From positions 47,276,001 through 47,340,000 of the forward strand of contig CM069873.1 of assembly GCA_036172665.1 (NCBI GenBank): a stretch of 64,000 nt of DNA. The letters are read 5' to 3'. Position numbers and translations under genes: made by a program. Shown piece by piece: positions 1-8,745 of this stretch (its first letter is position 1; each line of letters begins with the position of its first letter). Below the pieces are notes generated by a model. It saw only the letters and a list, made by a program, of their open reading frames with translations. It was not told the DNA's origin and searched no databases. The stretch comes from Prosopocoilus inquinatus. Lineage: Eukaryota; Arthropoda; Insecta; Coleoptera; Lucanidae.

Positions 1-339
1 CAACCTAACGTGGTTTATGAAATCAAATGTTCAAATTGTAATTCTGTTTATATAGGTGAAACGAGCCAAAATTTAAAAAAACGTTTAGACCAACATAAAT
101 ATCATATTCAAAAAAATAATCAAAATCATTCAATGCTTGTAGAGCATTCATTAGTAAATAATCATAATTTTGATTTTGATAATACTGACATTTTGTACAG
201 TGAATCTAATATTTTTAAAAGACGTTTCATAGAAATGTGTAAAATTAAAATGTCTGGAAATTCTATTAATAAACGTACGGACTTTGTAAATTTAAATGAC
301 ATATTTTGTAGTTTTCTGGACTCTTTAAACAAGATATAG
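1..339 (+). CDS. GIY-YIG endonuclease domain, C-terminus of Penelope-like polyprotein (partial)
   Basis: The frame is open to the left edge, so the start is missing; it ends at TAG 337-339. The visible 112 residues begin with a GIY-YIG nuclease core: a Tyr-containing strand (VYEIKC), a Cys pair (CSNC) and YIGET, followed by the conserved KKRLDQHK helix. A basic C-terminal segment follows. In Penelope-like retroelements this nuclease follows the reverse transcriptase and is thought to nick target DNA to prime integration. A free-standing GIY-YIG gene is possible, but the Cys pair and the downstream A run favour a retroelement. No frame break is visible in this part. Confidence 0.7.
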   Translation, partial: QPNVVYEIKCSNCNSVYIGETSQNLKKRLDQHKYHIQKNNQNHSMLVEHSLVNNHNFDFDNTDILYSESNIFKRRFIEMCKIKMSGNSINKRTDFVNLNDIFCSFLDSLNKI

Positions 340-361
340 ATCTGTCAATTAATTAATTATA

Positions 362-402
<41 letters not shown>

Positions 403-528
403 GCTTTAATTAGTTCTCGTTACTTTTATTCCGAACAACTCGTAGTTTAGTTTAAAAATCATGTTACCTTTTCGTTTCTCTTGACGACTTGTTTCTCTTG
501 ACAACTTGTTTATTTATTTTTTTCACTC

Positions 529-557
529 CTGACGAAGCTATAAATCTATAGCGAAAC
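529..557 (+). ncRNA. Hammerhead-ribozyme-like motif in Penelope 3' region
   Basis: CTGACGA (529-535) fits the conserved CUGANGA box. A perfect 6-bp stem follows (GCTATA 537-542, TATAGC 547-552, loop AATC), then GAAAC (553-557). One extra A sits between the first box and stem II. I could not find a convincing short stem III with a cleavage site downstream, so this may be a decayed or non-catalytic copy. Hammerhead motifs are known in Penelope-like elements; the assignment here is inference. Confidence 0.3.
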
Positions 558-887
558 GTTGAGTGTGTTTCCCTTCATTTTTCTGTCCGGTTTGAGATTA
601 AAAAAACTTTGTACTTACTATTTTCATCGGACAAGAACAAACTTCAATTATATAATTTTTATTTTCTTTCATTTTTCAAAATCCTTCAGTGAAAACGAAA
701 GTGGTTGAATTAATTAAGAATAAATTTAATTTAAAAATAAAATAAATAAATTGTTTATTTTCTTCAAATAATTGTATTGAATAAATAATTAATTAAATTG
801 AATTAATAATTTTTATTGAAAAAATTTTATTTTCATTAAATAATTTTTATAATTTTTAATTTAAAAAATAAAAATAATATTTTAGAA

Positions 888-1237
888 ATGGCTCAAGTTC
901 CCGTATTAGATTTTAAAAATCTAAGTGTAATTTCCACAATTTAACGGTGACCTAAGCAAATTGTATCGATTTATTAGCGCTGCAGAATTTATTTTAAATC
1001 ATTATTATGATCAAGCAAATGCTAATAATTTGCACAATACTTTTTTTATTCAATGGTATGTTAAATAAATTAGAAGGCAGAGCTGAAGAAGTTGTTGCTC
1101 TCCACGGCTCGGATAATTGGCTAAATATCAAAAAATACTACACATTTTGCTGATCAAAGAGATGTAAATTCTTTAAATCGAGATTTAGCAAATTTAAGAC
1201 AAAAACCAAACGAAACGCCATACGTTTCAACGTCTAA
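888..1237 (+). pseudogene. errantivirus gag (capsid N-terminal part), broken
   Basis: An ATG at 888 opens a frame beginning MAQVPVLDF. A frameshift near 940 interrupts it, after which the readable segments (FNGD-like, then KLYRFISAAEFIL) resemble the N-terminal capsid region of errantivirus Gag. At least two further frame changes follow before about 1200. At about 1237 the sequence jumps directly into the middle of the reverse transcriptase. The rest of gag, the protease and the N-terminal RT are therefore deleted. Gag would have formed the virus-like particle; this copy cannot. Confidence 0.6.
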
Positions 1238-2062
1238 AATGGTCATTACGAATATCTTCGAATGCCATTCGGTTTAAAAAATGTACCATCGACATTTCAA
1301 AGAGTAATGGACAATATTTTAAGAGGTTTACAAAACGAATTTTGCTTAGTTTATTTAGACGACATCATTATTTTTTCTGCATCTCTTCAAGAACACATTG
1401 TTAATCTTCAAAAAGTCAGAATAAATAAATCAGAATTTTTAAAGAAAGAAGTAGTTTATTTAGGATACATCGTAACGCCAGAAGGAGTAAAACCTAACCC
1501 TGACAAAATCAAAGTAAAAAATATCCACTTCCAAAAACTACAAAAGAAATTAAAGGATTTCTTGGCTTATTAGGTTATTATCGAAAATTTATTAAAGATT
1601 TTACTAAAATCACAAAACCCCACACTTTGTATAAGAAAAATTCTAAAATCGAATACGCCCTTCAGTTCATTTAATGCTTCGAAAATTGTTAGCAGTTATT
1701 AACTAATGAACCAATTTTACAATATCCAGATTTTTCTATAGGTTTTAATTTAACTACAGATGCTAGTAACGTAGCTGTAGGAGCTATTTGATCACAAAGT
1801 CCAATCGGAACGGACAAACCAGTCGCGTATGCCTCAAGAACGTTAAACGAATCTGAACAAAATTATAGTACAATTGAAAAAGAATTATTAGCAATAGTTT
1901 GGGCAACTAAATTCTTTCGACCATATTTATATGGAAGAAAATTTAAAATTATTACCGATCACGAACCACTTCAATGACTCATGAATTTAAAAGAACCGAA
2001 TTAAAACTTATTCGATGGAAACTTAAACTTGAAGAATTTGATTTTTAGAAATACACACAAAA
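1238..2062 (+). pseudogene. errantivirus pol: RT C-terminal half and RNase H, broken
   Basis: The segment opens with the RT motif MPFGLKN and contains the catalytic YLDD box (about 1352-1363), then a thumb/connection segment with YLGYIV. A short deletion between these shifts the frame, and another break lies near 1600. From about 1740 the RNase H domain is readable: TTDAS with the first catalytic Asp, [19 protein letters not shown] with the catalytic Glu, and an ITDHEP box with the next Asp. It ends in an LEEFDF segment with a stop. In-frame stops occur at about 1790, 1976 and 2047. Confidence 0.75.
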
Positions 2063-2071
2063 AAATTATTT

Positions 2072-3545
2072 GATTATACACGTCACGTTTTAGATCGAAC
2101 TGGAATTTCTTACACAGATTTTCAAAATTGCAGAGAAGAATTAATTGTTCCTAACGTTCAAGAAACTCAAGACGACCTCTTTCGAACACCAAATAATTTC
2201 GCATTAGCACATTCTGTATCTCAAGGCCTTCAAATGAATAAAGGAATAGCGCTCAAATTTAAAAATAAATACGACTTTTTAGATAATTTAAAACATCAAT
2301 AGAAACAAGTAACGGAAATAGCATTCATAACATCAAATCAAAGAAAAATTTATTATTTAATAAAAAAAAAACAAAATTATTTTGATAAACCAACTTATTC
2401 AGACATTTTCAAAACATTAGTTAATTTTCGACAAGAAGTAGCTCAATCACACTTTTATGTTTTCGAGCTATTTTGAACTGAATATTTCAATATGCTCCCA
2501 CATTTTTATTTATTACTCCAGACATTTTATATTTTTTGCACACAGAAATACATTGGTGTACAATAAAAAGCCAAAGTTCAAATTTGTTTAGGCCTTGAAA
2601 AATAATACAAAATTGTTTTGAACTTAGCCTCTTTTTGCACTGATTTTCAGTAATGTCGATCATTTACAGTAGATAGAAATATTTCAGAGAAGAATATTTT
2701 TTTAATTTTGTTTAGAACAGTAACGTATGACTGTAAATTTAAAATCTCAGTTGCTTGTGTAAGAAAAAACTCATGTTTTAACTTAGAATATATATACCAG
2801 TACTAAAGTAATACTCCGTGTTGTAAGCTTTGTGTTCGTTGTAAAAAAAAACAATTTGTAAAAGTATGAAGTAAAAATTTGTTATATTAAAGTAGTGGTA
2901 TAATATTTGAATTAGGAAATGATATGCGCTATCAAGTTAACAACAATATCTGTATTTAGCTAAGATATGAAATTTATTCCTAGCAACATGAGACCTGGAA
3001 CTTATGTTATAAACAGTTAAAAAACAGAGCATTTAAATTTTAACAAAATGAAGGTATGGTAGCGGACAAGAAAATCCGGACAAGAATTTAATATAAATAT
3101 AAATAATAGCACACGTATTTCGACAAATTTGGTAAATTAGGATAACAGAATTTGATACTGAAACAACTTTTTATGCGACATTCGCATCAAGAAGTAGTTA
3201 TTTCCAGGGATTAGAGGCATATTTTGCTACTTAGCAATTTCTTGCACTGAATTGGAATTCGACTTTAATTGTTACTGTAGTTCTTTGGTAAATTTATCGA
3301 CTTCTTGGAGTTTATCTAAGTTTACCAGACGATAGCACATGAAAATTAATGTACTTGACAATGATTATCTCAAAAATTCAAAATATGGACTTAACCACTT
3401 TTTGCATTGACCCCTTCATTTGTTAATACAACATAATGTAACTCAATTAGCATTACCAAAAAATTGCTGCGGATTAGATAATAAAAATTGACAGATTATT
3501 AATCGCGTGATTGAATACATATTCTATGATACACATATTCAAATT
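2072..3545 (+). pseudogene. OARD1/TARG1-like macrodomain embedded in errantivirus pol, split by an insertion
   Basis: Part 1 (about 2165-2455) reads in one frame apart from one stop (TAG near 2300). It has the OARD1-type landmarks: a DLF strand, the ALAH and MNKGIA ADP-ribose-loop region, and IYYLIKKK followed by KPTY. Part 2 (about 3425-3545) resumes with LALPK, CCGLD and a closing beta-strand. These are the pieces missing from part 1, in the expected order. The Lys after YYLI and the Asp of GLD match the catalytic pair I recall for human TARG1. OARD1 enzymes remove ADP-ribose from acidic residues. About 970 bp of unrelated DNA separates the halves. The same frame continues directly into the pol linker, so the domain belongs to the element rather than to a nearby host gene. 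Confidence 0.75.
2455..3425. other. Unidentified ~970-bp insertion in the macrodomain
   Basis: This AT-rich stretch separates the two macrodomain halves. I see no coding frame, no clear terminal inverted repeat and no certain target duplication. Two short direct repeats of CCGGACAAGAA-like sequence occur near 3060-3085. It is probably a decayed non-autonomous element, but the family is unknown. Confidence 0.4.
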
Positions 3546-5011
3546 AAAGTGTGCCTACTCAACTCAGACGATGCTACTTCAGAACAATCCCTGCAAACAA
3601 ATCTAGCCGATAACATATCAGTGCAAGGTAATTGTTCGTATATTCCTAGAATAAAAGACATTGAACCAGATGAATTAGTACCCCATAGTGCTGTGGATGC
3701 AAAAACAAACGACACACTCCATACGAGTCAAGAAGAATCGATGTTAAATATACCGATTTCCGAGAAACCACTTCATGCTTTTAATCATCAAATTATAATA
3801 AAGCATGTTTTACATTCACTACGAAATCCCATAGTAGAACATATATTTCCAAATATTAACTAATAATTTAGGAGGAAGACATTATAAATATTTTCAAAAA
3901 TTATATTCAACCTCAGTTACCTATGCAATTCATTTCAAAGACGAAACAAATTTCCCCCGAATATGTCGAATTATAAGCGGAATATTTAGAAACTTTTTTA
4001 AATTAGTAAAATGTAATCAAGTTTTAGAAGATGACATACTAAAAATTAATACGAAGGCAAAACTAATCATCATATGATAGTTACCCACCACAACAACAAC
4101 TAATGATTACGCCTACACCATCAAAACCCTTTGAAATAATTCATATTGATACATTTCAGGTACAAGGACAAACATTTCTGACCTTAATTGAAACATTTTC
4201 AAAATACGCACAAGCATATCCATTACGCGGATTAAATGGAATCGAAATTGTAAATTCCCTAATAATTTTTCTCATCATGGACTACCTACATTAATTGTTG
4301 TGGACAATGGGACTGAATTTAAAAATACAATTGTTCAAGAATTCTTAAAATTACAACAAATTAATACACATTATACGACACCAAATAATCCACAATCAAA
4401 CGGTGCAATTGAAAGATTTCATTCTACATTAATTGAATATCTGAGAGTTTTAATTGCGAAAATAATAATAAAATCGACATATTAAATGAAATACCGTACG
4501 CAATTCTTGGATACAATAATTCCATACATTCGGTTACAAAACAAAAACCAATTGACATAAATAACGGACATCTAAATACAAAAGATCCCTTTAACATAAT
4601 TATTAATGCACAATTTTTAAATAATTACATTCAAGAACATCACGAAAAAACTAGAGCAATTTATGAAAAATTAAATGAACAATTAACTAATTGAAAAGAA
4701 CAAACAATTACTAAGCACAATGGAAGTAGACATGACCCACTTGGATATACATACATATGCCTGACACAGACGCTTATAGGAAAACAATTCCACGAAATAA
4801 ATTAGCTCCAAGATTCATAAAAGAAAAAAGGAAAACAATTCCACGAAATAAATTAGCTCCAAGATTCATAAAAGAAAAAGTAGCTGAAAATGAACAATTG
4901 AAAATTACAACTCAAACGTACTATCATAAACAAAATTTAAGAAGACCTTTAGCTAACAGACCTGAATTATTACAGATGTTACCTCATGATACTGACGTTG
5001 CAAACGATTAA
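3540..5011 (+). pseudogene. errantivirus pol: linker and integrase, broken
   Basis: The linker (to 3860) carries the errantivirus-like HTSQEESMLNIPISEKPL segment that precedes integrase. Decayed sequence at 3870-4100 covers the zinc-binding region. The catalytic core is split by stops but shows all three acidic positions: the Asp in IIHIDTF (about 4150), the Asp in MDNGTEF (about 4300) and the Glu in GAIERFHS (about 4410). The C-terminal tail (4757-5011) has a basic PRNKLAPRF motif, duplicated in tandem by a 51-bp repeat (4778-4828 and 4829-4879). Integrase would have inserted the cDNA; this copy is dead. Confidence 0.75.
4778..4879 (+). repeat. 51-bp tandem duplication in the integrase tail
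   Basis: Two adjacent copies (4778-4828, 4829-4879) look essentially identical and add exactly 17 codons. The duplication keeps the frame and is younger than most of the surrounding damage. Confidence 0.85.
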
Positions 5012-5099
5012 ATAAGTAAATATTCTTTACTATGGAGATCATTGAAATTTTAATAAAATATAATTAAGACGTGATAACTGTAGGATTGAAAAAATAAGT

Positions 5100-5790
5100 C
5101 ACGACTCACACAAATTTGTCTTCAATTACAGTAACTATGTTGAAATTGGAATTGTAGTTGATCAAATTAATTTAAGGTTAAACATCATTTTCCAATTATT
5201 AGAGGATATTGAAAATTTAATATTTGCTAGGTTAAATATTGTATATAAAAATAAATGAACTTGAATGAATCGTAGAGACAATTCTAAAGTATTATTTATC
5301 AGAAAATTTATTGTTTCCAAATTTTTATGAAAATATATATTATTATGAAGTGCTAGAAGTCAAAGCTTATTATTCACGTAATAGGATCGTTTTCGCAATC
5401 AACTTTCCTATGGTACATCCAGAAATATTTTCATATTATCACTTGTATTTAATCCCAACCAAAAATCAAACAATAATCATTCCTAAAAATTCCTTCCTAA
5501 TAATGAATCCGAACTTCTACGAATACACATCAGCACCATGTAAGTGGCTGAACCAAAATTACTACTGTCAACAAAATAATCTGATTAAAGGGATACAAAA
5601 AGGAAATCGCATATTTCAAATACTGCAATTAAAATCTGTTTATGAAAACTGTCAATATATCCCAGTAGAAACAACGAAAACACATACATCAACACAAAAG
5701 CAGTTACCCAAGGAAAACCAATGTTCCTACCCGAAATCAAGATTATATCTACGAACTCTACAATAAAACCCGCCAAAAAAATGGTTATTT
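5100..5790 (+). pseudogene. errantivirus envelope (F-like) remnant
   Basis: Only the later part of an envelope gene is readable. A heptad-like helix (5160-5260) is followed by a frame (5311-5766) with alternating strands and Cys residues. The YHLYLIPTKNQ strand and a WLNQNYYC Cys segment resemble the errantivirus F-type glycoprotein. The N-terminal surface part and any signal peptide are not recognisable. Frame changes occur before 5311 and near 5760. In intact errantiviruses this protein mediates membrane fusion; the copy here is a broken fossil. The envelope assignment rests on position and local motifs. Confidence 0.55.
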
Positions 5791-5997
5791 AAAATATTCC
5801 TCTGGACAAAATCCACAAACCCCACAAGTACCCCTATGGAACCTACATATCATGAACCCTCGAGATCCACTACTAGACTGCACCAGTTTCATGGTCGGCA
5901 TAATCTACAGGCTCTACCTAGCTGATAAAGAATACAACACCCTCCACGCAGGAGCCAGTTCAAGCATTTGTAACTTCTTGAAAAAATGCTCGAATTT

Positions 5998-6008
5998 GAG
6001 GATGGAGG
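5998..6008 (+). promoter_or_regulatory. Polypurine tract of the errantivirus
   Basis: A purine-rich GAGGATGGAGG (one interrupting T) abuts the start of the 3' LTR, as expected for the primer of plus-strand DNA synthesis. Confidence 0.6.
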
Positions 6009-6336
6009 AGTTATATTACATTAAAACAATAGATTCTTTGTTGGTAACTTATTTAATTATATAACTCTCTTCGCTGATTCATATAACGGTCATGGTCATG
6101 TATAATGCTTACTGTATTAATGTGTAGGTGTATTCGCTATAAATACCCTTGTTCACATTTTAATCGGAGAGTAGTCTTTGAATAGTCTTGGCTATAGTAT
6201 TAGTGTTGTACGAAGTTTTTACGTAATAGTGTTAAATAAATAAATAAAGTTGTAATTAATTTATATTTGTTATATTTCCAAGTAAATAATAAAATAATTT
6301 TTAAAAAACGCCTTAACCGCTCTGTAAGATATAACT
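6009..6336 (+). repeat. 3' LTR of the errantivirus
   Basis: The 328-bp segment starts AGTTATAT and ends ATATAACT, a perfect 8-bp terminal inverted repeat, and directly follows the purine tract. It contains a TATA box (TATAAATA 6138-6145) and AATAAA signals from 6235. No matching 5' LTR is visible in the window. Confidence 0.7.
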
Positions 6337-8178
6337 TACCGTATGTTTTTTACCTTTAGTAAACGCGCTGTTTCATTCTCTTTTAGATGAATAGTTTCTT
6401 CAGTATGTACTTTCTTTACAATTTTTAAAAATACATTAAATATTGTGACATTTGTTGATTGCTATGCTTACATAAAATATAAACTAAGAAAAGTCACTGT
6501 GAAAACTACAAATAATTAAAATTTGAAATTTATAAAATTCACAAAATTAATTTTTAGAAATATCTCTACGATATAGTCATAATTCTTAAACAAATTTCAA
6601 AATATGCTCTACACCAAAACGTTATAACTAGAGAGTTATGAAGGAAGCCACTTTAAGTGGAACACCCTGTGATTGTTAGCTAACATATGACATAAGATAT
6701 TTCACGGTCGTTTGAGATCTAAAATGCAAATACACCGGTTCAGTGACGGTTCTATTTTTCCAAAATAACTTCTGAGAGCTGCAGCGTAAAATTTTTGAGA
6801 AAATCTACATTGAACAACCCGGAGAACTGTAATGATTCGATCTTCAATTGCCTTTAAACAGCCATGCCAGCTCCGTGTTTGACCTATTTTTTAATTGCAT
6901 AGTGTATTTTTATAGCAAATCTTAATAGACATAAAAATCTGACTTGAACCGTGAAAAATGTTTACTCCCATAAATTTAGAGAAAAAAGCGGAAAACTATT
7001 ACGCCATGTTAGGTTGTTTCGTGATTCCACGTTTAAAATAATTTTCTTATTTTAAGAGATAGAGCAAAAATGCTTAAGAAAAGTTGTGTAGGATGTTAAG
7101 GATATAGTCTTCATCATTTTTAAGACCTCGTTCTTCAATTGTTTCCTTTTTCTGTTTTTTACATAGCGTGATGTATGTCTTCTATTTTTTTTTAAATAGC
7201 ATGATGTAATTTTTAGCGTTTTCGATTGGAGTACACTACGTACACAGAGTGTATCTTCATTTCGGAATAAATTGAGATGAGGATCGAAAACGCTTATTCG
7301 TAGCGGATTTTAATACGTCTGGTTTATCTTTGTAAAAAGTGTATCTTCATAGATAGTGAAAATAGTCATACAAATTTTAGGGGCACATCAGAGAGAAGAT
7401 TATATAATTATCATTACTTGAATTTCGGAATCAATTATTAAAATGAAATTTTTTGGGTAGTTCTTGCTCGTGATAATTGCAGAGAATATGAAACAAATAA
7501 AAAAAAAACTTTTTAAAACGAGCTAAAAGAGTAATTTATAGACTTACTTGACGTTTTGCAAATAGAATTATTTGGTTTCTCAAATAAATAATAATAATAA
7601 AATAATTATATTTGCGAAACGTCAAGTAAGTCAATAAATTACTCTTTTAGCTCGTTTTAAAAAGTTCGCAAATATAATTATTTGCTTTCTCAAAGAAAAT
7701 ATAGAAAAAAAAAATAATAATAAAATAATTATATTTGCGAAACGTCATGTAAGTCAATAAATTACTCGTTTAGTTCGTTTTAAAAAGTTTTTTTTTTATT
7801 TGTTTCATATTCTCTATTAAAATGAACTTTATTAATCAAAAATTTTCGTAAATTCAAATAAAGTTATTTTTTTCTAATCGCCATTTAATTATTGTACATG
7901 TGAATATTTAAAGCTTTAAACATAGTTTCATTTTAGGGCTTAATGAACACCTCCAATTCAGAAAAAAACTGAAGTGACCCAGATGACACGAAGTAGCGTA
8001 TTTGTCTTTTAGCGCTATACTAACCTAATTACCTAATAAGAAACAAAATATTGCACAAAGGTATTAACATTAACTTCTAATATCTTTTCATAAAAATCAC
8101 ATTGTTTTTAAAACAAAATTATAACAAGGAATTGACTTAATTGATTAAGACAAAATAAGTACACCTTACGTTTCGCCT
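6337..8178. other. Intergenic DNA between errantivirus and bHLH gene
   Basis: No coding frame or RNA gene is supportable. The only structured part is the foldback repeat at 7481-7815. A short AAGTGGAACACCCTGTG-like string near 6654 resembles ends common in insect repeats, but no element could be delimited. Confidence 0.5.
7481..7815. repeat. Foldback (hairpin) repeat with an extra internal arm
   Basis: The outer arms (about 7481-7580 and 7720-7815) are inverted copies sharing AGAGAATATGAAACAAATAA and the region around AACGAGCTAAAAGAG. A second, partial right-arm copy (about 7604-7667) sits between them, so one arm is tandemly duplicated. No coding capacity. Probably a non-autonomous MITE, family unknown. 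It lies about 360 bp downstream of the bHLH stop codon. Confidence 0.65.
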
Positions 8179-8745
8179 TTAATCTCTCTGCAGGAGTTCA
8201 TGAAGCGCAGATATATAGGTCTGAGCCATCTGCAAGGTTTCAAACTTTGACAGCTTCCTATCGTTCCCCAAAGAAGGAACAACATCCCTTAATCTGTCAA
8301 ACGCGTCGTTCAAACTATTCATACGTCTCCTTTCTCTTGCATTGGCTGCTAGTCGTCGTTTCTTCATGACCTCCATTCCTGCTTGAGCCGTCGTGCTCTT
8401 TTTATTCTCCTTTTTGTACTTGTTCTCGCAGTTAGTCTTGTAATAGTCCTGATTTCCGTATCCATGCGTAGAATTGGACGATTCAGTACGAGAAGATTTA
8501 TACCTGTAATCGTACTTGTGGTACACGTTATTGTTCTCACCATAGTACTGTTGACGAGACCACGGATCATCCTGTTTGTAACAATTCGGAATGTAAGGTT
8601 GTGAGGACATCCCTGATTCTGAGGGGCTAGGACTCGATAAGGTGTATCTATAAGAACTTTCCGGACTTGAACCGCGTGGCGAGTTGTAACCATCAGAGGA
8701 AGTTTCGTTAGACATTGAGCTATAACCTCGCCGGTAAAGGAACAT
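8179..8745 (-). CDS. amos: Atonal-family proneural bHLH transcription factor (amos/cato-like)
   Basis: This intact 188-residue frame on one exon looks like a functional host gene. Residues 130-188 are a complete bHLH domain at the extreme C-terminus, as in Atonal, Amos and Cato. The basic region [13 protein letters not shown] contacts E-box DNA, helix 1 is [15 protein letters not shown], and helix 2 contains [14 protein letters not shown]. The N-terminus is rich in Ser, Tyr and Pro without a known fold. An in-frame TAA lies 18 nt upstream of the ATG, so the 5' end is complete. A second Met at codon 11 is an alternative start. Such factors pair with Daughterless to specify sense-organ or photoreceptor precursors. 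The NSLND and RDVVPSLG segments recall Amos, while [11 protein letters not shown] also recalls Cato, so the symbol is a best guess. An atonal-subfamily bHLH is near certain. Confidence 0.9.
   Translation of the reverse strand: MFLYRRGYSSMSNETSSDGYNSPRGSSPESSYRYTLSSPSPSESGMSSQPYIPNCYKQDDPWSRQQYYGENNNVYHKYDYRYKSSRTESSNSTHGYGNQDYYKTNCENKYKKENKKSTTAQAGMEVMKKRRLAANARERRRMNSLNDAFDRLRDVVPSLGNDRKLSKFETLQMAQTYISALHELLQRD

Larger units (their letters stand above)
1..660 (+). mobile_element. Penelope-like element, 3' end (cut by window edge)
   Basis: The left edge enters a retroelement through its C-terminal GIY-YIG coding end (1-339). Downstream lie an (AT)n stretch, a 30-base A run at 370-399 and an AT-rich 3' tail. 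A hairpin motif at 529-557 resembles a hammerhead ribozyme core, a known companion of Penelope-like elements. The right boundary with the next element is not sharp; 660 is an estimate. The reverse transcriptase part lies outside the window. The Penelope assignment rests on the GIY-YIG domain and this layout, which is inference. Confidence 0.6.
661..6336 (+). mobile_element. Endogenous errantivirus (Ty3/gypsy with env), degenerate
   Basis: Recognisable in order are a capsid-like gag start, the C-terminal half of a reverse transcriptase, RNase H, a macrodomain, a pol linker, integrase, an envelope remnant, a purine tract and a 3' LTR. This is the insect errantivirus order plus the extra macrodomain. 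Many stops and frameshifts, an internal deletion joining gag to mid-RT, and a ~1 kb foreign insertion show an old, dead copy. No 5' LTR is recognisable in 600-890, so the left end is missing or too decayed. The left coordinate is approximate. Confidence 0.8.

Noticed and set aside
640..890. A 5' LTR for the errantivirus
   Set aside because: I found no match to the 328-bp 3' LTR or its AGTTATAT terminus in this AT-rich stretch.
2072..3545. Macrodomain as a processed copy of the host OARD1 gene that landed in the errantivirus
   Set aside because: The reading frame continues from the macrodomain directly into the errantivirus linker, with no poly(A) or target duplication at its end. Shared descent within the element is simpler, though not formally proven.
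8364..8693. Antisense and alternate-frame ORFs over the bHLH gene
   Set aside because: They are shadows of the real 188-codon gene, with low-complexity products and no motifs.
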